DNA from: Rhabditoides inermis
Lineage: Eukaryota; Nematoda; Chromadorea; Rhabditida; Rhabditidae
Assembly (NCBI GenBank): GCA_963966185.1
Contig: CAWZYM010000206.1
Span: forward strand, 16,001 to 80,000
DNA: 64,000 nucleotides
Direction of reading: 5' to 3'
The stretch's first letter is position 1; each line of letters opens with the position of its first letter. A program made the position numbers and the translations under genes. Below are positions 60,137-64,000 of the stretch, piece by piece. Under the pieces are notes generated by a model, which was not told where the DNA came from, did not search any database, and saw only the letters and a program-made list of their open reading frames with translations.

Positions 60137-60625
60137 ATGAGCCGTCGCGCCCCCGCTCTCCACCCCTCGCAGCTGCCAACTCGCGCCGGGTTTGTGACAT
60201 GCTGAGGGGGCGTGGCCATATGCGGAGTCTCTAAGCGCTGCGTAGTGGCAGAGAGCCAGACAGTCAAACGGTGCCAGCCGAATAAATAATCTGGTACAAA
60301 ACAAGCGTCAACCATATTAAAATCTTTTATCAAAAATATTACATAACATTATCATCCAATATTGTTGTAGCAGTTATATTCATATAATCACAGGCATTGG
60401 TAACTTTAAATATGTATAGGGATTGCGTATAGATTTGGAGCACCAATAAAAGTCTCAATAATGTGCGAGGTACAATAGAAATAGTACACAAAAATGATAA
60501 TAGAAAAGTTTCCGTATTGTTAGTGGTCTGTTAAAAGAACTCTCAATGCACCGAATTGATTGGCAAGAGGAATGTGTGTGGAAAAATTGGGCTACTGTGT
60601 GATGATGACGTCACTCCTCGGCTGA
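60137..60625. other. U1 upstream region and duplicated flank
   Basis: Conserved U1 upstream block to about 60230, then the AATATGTATAGGGATTGCGT flank also seen after copies 1 and 2; homology fades after 60540 (no LINE sequence here). Confidence 0.6.
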
Positions 60626-60630
60626 CGTCA

Positions 60631-60772
60631 CTAGAACTTGCGGGGGTCGAATGTGACTGTGGTGTGGATCTTGTTCTTTTTCAGGGTACCGCCAACTTCT
60701 GTCACTGGATTCTTCTGGGGCTTGATCCAGATCTCTGCGTCTCTGAAAGAGGGGAGTTGAGAGAGAGAGAGA

Positions 60773-60816
<44 letters not shown>

Positions 60817-61049
60817 AAGAGAAAGAGACAGAAAGAGAGAGAGAGAAAGAGAGGATAAGAGAGAGAGAGAGAGGAAGAGAAAGAGGAAGAGAGAGAGAGA
60901 GAGAAAGAGAGAGAGAGGGGACGAGGGGAGAGAGCAGGCTGGAAGGGGAGGAGTGAGAGAGGGAGGGAGAGAGAGAGGATGGGAGAGAGAGGGGACGAAG
61001 GGAGAGAGCAGGCTGGAAGGGTAGGGTGAGAGAGAGGGAGGGTGAGAGA

Positions 61050-61083
<34 letters not shown>

Positions 61084-61322
61084 AAGAGACAGAAAGAGAG
61101 AGAGAGGATAAGAGAGAGAGAGAGAGAGAAAGAGGAAGAGAGAGAGGAAGAGAGAGAGAGAGAGAGGGAGAGGGAGAGAGGGGACGAGGGGAGAGAGCAG
61201 GCTGGAAGGGGAGGAGTGAGGGAGAGAGAGAGGGAGGGAGAGAGAGAGGATGGGAGAGAGAGGGGACAAAGGGAGAGAGCAGGCTGGAAGGGTAAGGTGA
61301 GAGAGAGGGAGGGTGAGAAAGA

Positions 61323-61382
<60 letters not shown>

Positions 61383-61409
61383 CAGAAAGAGAGAGAGAAA
61401 GAGAGGATA

Positions 61410-61441
<32 letters not shown>

Positions 61442-61450
61442 AGAGAAAGA

Positions 61451-61497
<47 letters not shown>

Positions 61498-61559
61498 ACG
61501 AGGGGAGAGAGCAGGCTGGAAGGGGAGGAGTGAGGGAGAGAGAGAGGGAGGGTGAGAGA

Positions 61560-61635
<76 letters not shown>

Positions 61636-61713
61636 GCGACTCACTCCTTGAGCTTCTCCCGATCCATCGGCACCTTGGTTTGACGGTCGAGGGAATACAC
61701 GTAGAGGAGAGAC
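60631..61713 (-). pseudogene. Last two exons of an unrecognised gene
   Basis: Exons 61645-61713 (SLLYVYSLDRQTKVPMD) and 60631-60742 (EDAEIWIKPQKNPVT... ending TFDPRKF stop) join in phase across a 900-base purine intron. Both have good splice sites and look coding, but no family is recognised and no upstream exon is seen before the MSP copy 4 unit. It is either the 3' end of a gene broken by the MSP/U1 duplication or a gene whose 5' part is elsewhere. Confidence 0.5.
60755..61633. repeat. 880-base purine tract with ~300-bp higher-order repeats
   Basis: (GA)n with recurring phrases GGACGAGGGGAGAGAGCAGG and GCTGGAAGGG at about 60918, 61000, 61185, 61265 and 61497, i.e. a higher-order repeat of roughly 270-300 bases within simple GA sequence. 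Confidence 0.9.
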
Positions 61714-61719
61714 CTGCAA

Positions 61720-62140
61720 ATAAACTTTTATCTAATGAAAAAGGAACATGGTAGAAATTTAGACATGAACATGAATGTACACAAACAAAGCGAGGACACA
61801 TGCTCGCTAAGAATGGAGACGGACAGTGACCAACGACCGCCAAAAATGGAACGATATCATTTACCAGCGCTAACCAAACCATCTATCATTCGTGCAATAT
61901 GTACATGTATAAGCGATTCTGAATAAATACTTGATTCGAAGAAAAGAGAACGCAACAAGTCAATCAATCACTGCGAACGCACATTTTCTTCTATCCGCGC
62001 AATCAAATCATAGTCCTTAACCTACATCTGAATTGCATAACTTCAGACACTGTGACCTGTGACTGTCATGACGTCATAGTTGTATGAAGAGAGAGGGGGG
62101 GGGGGAGAGAGGAGAGAGAAAGAGAGAGATTTGATTGAAA
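61720..62140. other. AT-rich interval, nothing recognised
   Basis: A plus-strand frame of 63 codons (61735-61926) ends near AATAAA but has no family features. Confidence 0.4.
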
Positions 62141-62330
62141 TGATTTATCTTAAATCGTATGGCATTGGGGGAGTTTGGAGTTTATCCTGGGTAGTTGGCA
62201 AATGACTTGGGTCCGGCCGCGTCCGTCGTTGGTCTCTCAGCAGCAGAAGCTTGATCGCAGCATCCTCGAGGCGTCGGGCGAGCGGGGCGGCGGCCGGCTG
62301 TATCGCCGCAGAATGAAGGAGAAAGAGAGA
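62140..62330 (-). mobile_element. Possible LINE 3' fragment
   Basis: On the minus strand a short frame (ARRLEDAAIKLLLLRDQRR to DLR stop) is followed by GATAAATCATTTCAATCAAA, resembling the tail of the LINE at 4655-5116. Assignment rests mainly on the tail. Confidence 0.35.
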
Positions 62331-62341
62331 AAGTAGTATAG

Positions 62342-62537
62342 GCAAACCGGTTGTCCGGTTACTCCACTCATCTCCTGAAAATCTGATTTTTTCTTCTTCA
62401 ATTTGCTTAATTTATTACGAATACTGTGATTAGTCAATCCGGTTGATAATTTGCGATTCTAATCGCAACTCGATGATTTACATGCGTGGAGAGGCGAATA
62501 AAAGGCGGGCGCGGCGGGCTGCCGGCATCCATTCGCC
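62342..62537 (+). promoter_or_regulatory. MSP promoter, copy 4
   Basis: GATAA at 62445 and AATAAAAG at 62497; first motif AACCGGTTGTCCGG. Confidence 0.6.
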
Positions 62538-62975
62538 ATGGCTCAGTCCGTCGCTCCCGGAGATATCAACACCCAGCCGGGTACCAAGATCGTCTTCAAC
62601 GCCCCCTACGATGACAAGCACACCTACCACATCAAGGTGCGTGGATATCGATCGGATATCGATCGATCATTGAATGATTGGTCTTTTCAGATCACCAACA
62701 CTGGAGGTCGCCGCATCGGATGGGCCATCAAGACCACCAACATGAAGCGCCTCGGCGTCGACCCGCCGTGCGGAGTGCTCGACCCCAAGGAGGCCGTGCT
62801 GATGGCTGTATCTTGCGATACGTTCAAGTACGGAGAGGAGGACACCAACAACGACCGCGTCACTATCGAGTGGACCAACACCCCCGACGGCGCCGCCAAG
62901 ACCTTCCGCCGCGAGTGGTTCCAGGGCGACGGAATGGTCCGCCGCAAGAACCTCCCCATCGAGTACAACCCTTGA
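62538..62975 (+). CDS. Major sperm protein, copy 4
   Basis: Exons 62538-62636 and 62691-62975; 127 aa, same protein as the other copies, 54-base stop-free intron. Shares the synonymous GCTGTATCT change with copy 3 but the 3' UTR type of copy 2, so units have exchanged sequence. AATAAA at 63007. Confidence 0.96.
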   Translation: MAQSVAPGDINTQPGTKIVFNAPYDDKHTYHIKVRGYRSDIDRSLNDWSFQITNTGGRRIGWAIKTTNMKRLGVDPPCGVLDPKEAVLMAVSCDTFKYGEEDTNNDRVTIEWTNTPDGAAKTFRREWFQGDGMVRRKNLPIEYNP

Positions 62976-63102
62976 ATACTTCTCTCATGTTCTGTTCTCA
63001 CGCAACAATAAATGTCCTTCAAAGAAGTTTTTGTTTTCAAATGAAAGTTTACTATGAAATGGTCGTTTGGATCTACTGCGGGTCCTCTATAGTCGTATCT
63101 AA

Positions 63103-63264
63103 TCAGGGCCGCGCGAACGCAGCCCCTCACTCAAAAATTTAGCTGTTGGCCAATTCCAACTCGGAACTGCCATACAGGTCAGCCTCTCCCGAAGTGCAAT
63201 GGAGAAGCCTCGCCATAGAGGTCCCGCCTTCATGATCACGAGAGCCTCCCAGCCAGGTAAGTTT
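63103..63264 (-). ncRNA. U1 snRNA, copy 4
   Basis: Same elements; variant GACCTCTATGGCGAGG. Convergent with MSP copy 4, 128 bases from its stop. Confidence 0.93.
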
Positions 63265-64000
63265 ATGACCTGTCGCGCCCCCGTTCTCGACCCCTCGCAG
63301 CTGCCAACTCGCGCCGGGTTTGTGACATCCTGAGGGGGCGTGGCCAGAAGCGGAGTCTCTAAGCGCTGCGCAGTAGGAGAGAGCCAGACAGTCAGACGGT
63401 GCGCTCGCGGAAAGGCATTTCACATCAAACGAACATCTGTCACAAAGCAATTGCAATAAACTAAACAAAGAGTCAATAAACAGAACAAATATACACCCAA
63501 TCAATATGCTAATTTGTCGCTGTGTCAATTATATATGCCGTGCATCGCTGTCGCCTGACTGCCTATCTGGTTCAGGCAAGCAAATCGAAAGACATGTCCA
63601 TGTGTGACCTTTGAGGAGTGAAAGAGAGAGTGAATTGCGGGGGCTATCCCCCTTCTCACTAGCCCACGCATAATTCCGGAATATTGGCGATTGTTCACTC
63701 AACACTTAAGACCAGTGTTACCCAAGCTATTCTATAATACCGTTTCGCCAACCCACACCCGGTTACCGGTAATTACAGCTATCGCTTGTGGGAAGGCGTG
63801 ACCTCACAAGAATCGAGCCCCCCCCAACCTTCATAATCCTCTGATCTGATGGCAGCGTGTCTCACCCACGCATTTTCGAATGACTCTGACAGTTTAGTGT
63901 GGACTGCTTTTATAATCTGTGCTATAGCGAAAGTTTTCGATCGACCTCTCGGAATACTGCGCGACTTTTGTTTTCGCGCGTTGTTTCCTACTTGACTCTC
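63265..64000. other. U1 upstream block, then unannotated sequence
   Basis: The conserved upstream block runs to about 63400. From 63920 the sequence matches the left part of the dispersed repeat seen at 18025-18060. No gene supported. Confidence 0.5.

Noticed and set aside
60631..61719. 362-codon Ser/Leu-rich minus-strand frame
   Set aside because: It runs through the (GA)n block; only its first and last parts correspond to spliced exons.

Overview
This is nuclear DNA of a nematode, most likely a rhabditine (Chromadorea). The evidence is four major sperm protein (MSP) genes, an FMRFamide-like peptide gene of the flp-17 type, a nematode-only chemoreceptor (srt class), a SAS-6 gene with the nematode N-terminal layout, small introns with TTTCAG-like acceptors, and U1 snRNAs starting AAACUUACCUGG. 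The species cannot be named from sequence alone. Nearly every intron carries long (CT)n/(GA)n tracts.

Left part (1-34.2 kb) is a gene-dense arm read mainly on the minus strand: a partial srt chemoreceptor (1-3784), flp-17 (8477-9516), sas-6 (10490-16001, 18 exons, 519 aa), the glutamine-dependent NAD+ synthetase qns-1 (16219-27765, 24 exons, 704 aa) and the translocon-associated tram-1 (28328-34133, 11 exons, 367 aa). A complete ten-exon gene for a 271-aa lysine/acid-rich protein lies on the plus strand inside one qns-1 intron (21787-23970). I assembled these models exon by exon; the phases of all listed exons agree.

Right part (35-64 kb) is repeat-rich. Four nearly identical units each pair an MSP gene (+ strand) with a convergent U1 snRNA gene (- strand). 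They are separated by LINE fragments, a Penelope-like element (PLE) split into a GIY-YIG endonuclease piece (43.1-44.0 kb) and a reverse-transcriptase piece (54.5-56.8 kb), a lone retroviral-type gag ORF (49.6-50.9 kb, minus), several large foldback elements, and a poorly resolved block at 45.2-53.9 kb.

The most unusual signal is a small structured RNA present in three full copies (38611-38694, 57114-57206, 58006-58089) plus a 3' half copy (18925-18962). It has all the invariant hammerhead ribozyme core elements (CUGAUGA, GAAA, GUC) and three core stems with compensatory changes, but the strands are connected in an order not used by type I, II or III hammerheads, and a fourth covarying helix bridges stems I and II. 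One copy sits 270 bases downstream of the PLE reverse transcriptase ORF. Other items worth following are the MSP/U1 pairing, a foldback element with tRNA-like A and B boxes in both arms, a foldback insertion with its empty site preserved in the same window, and a run of five consecutive short palindromes.
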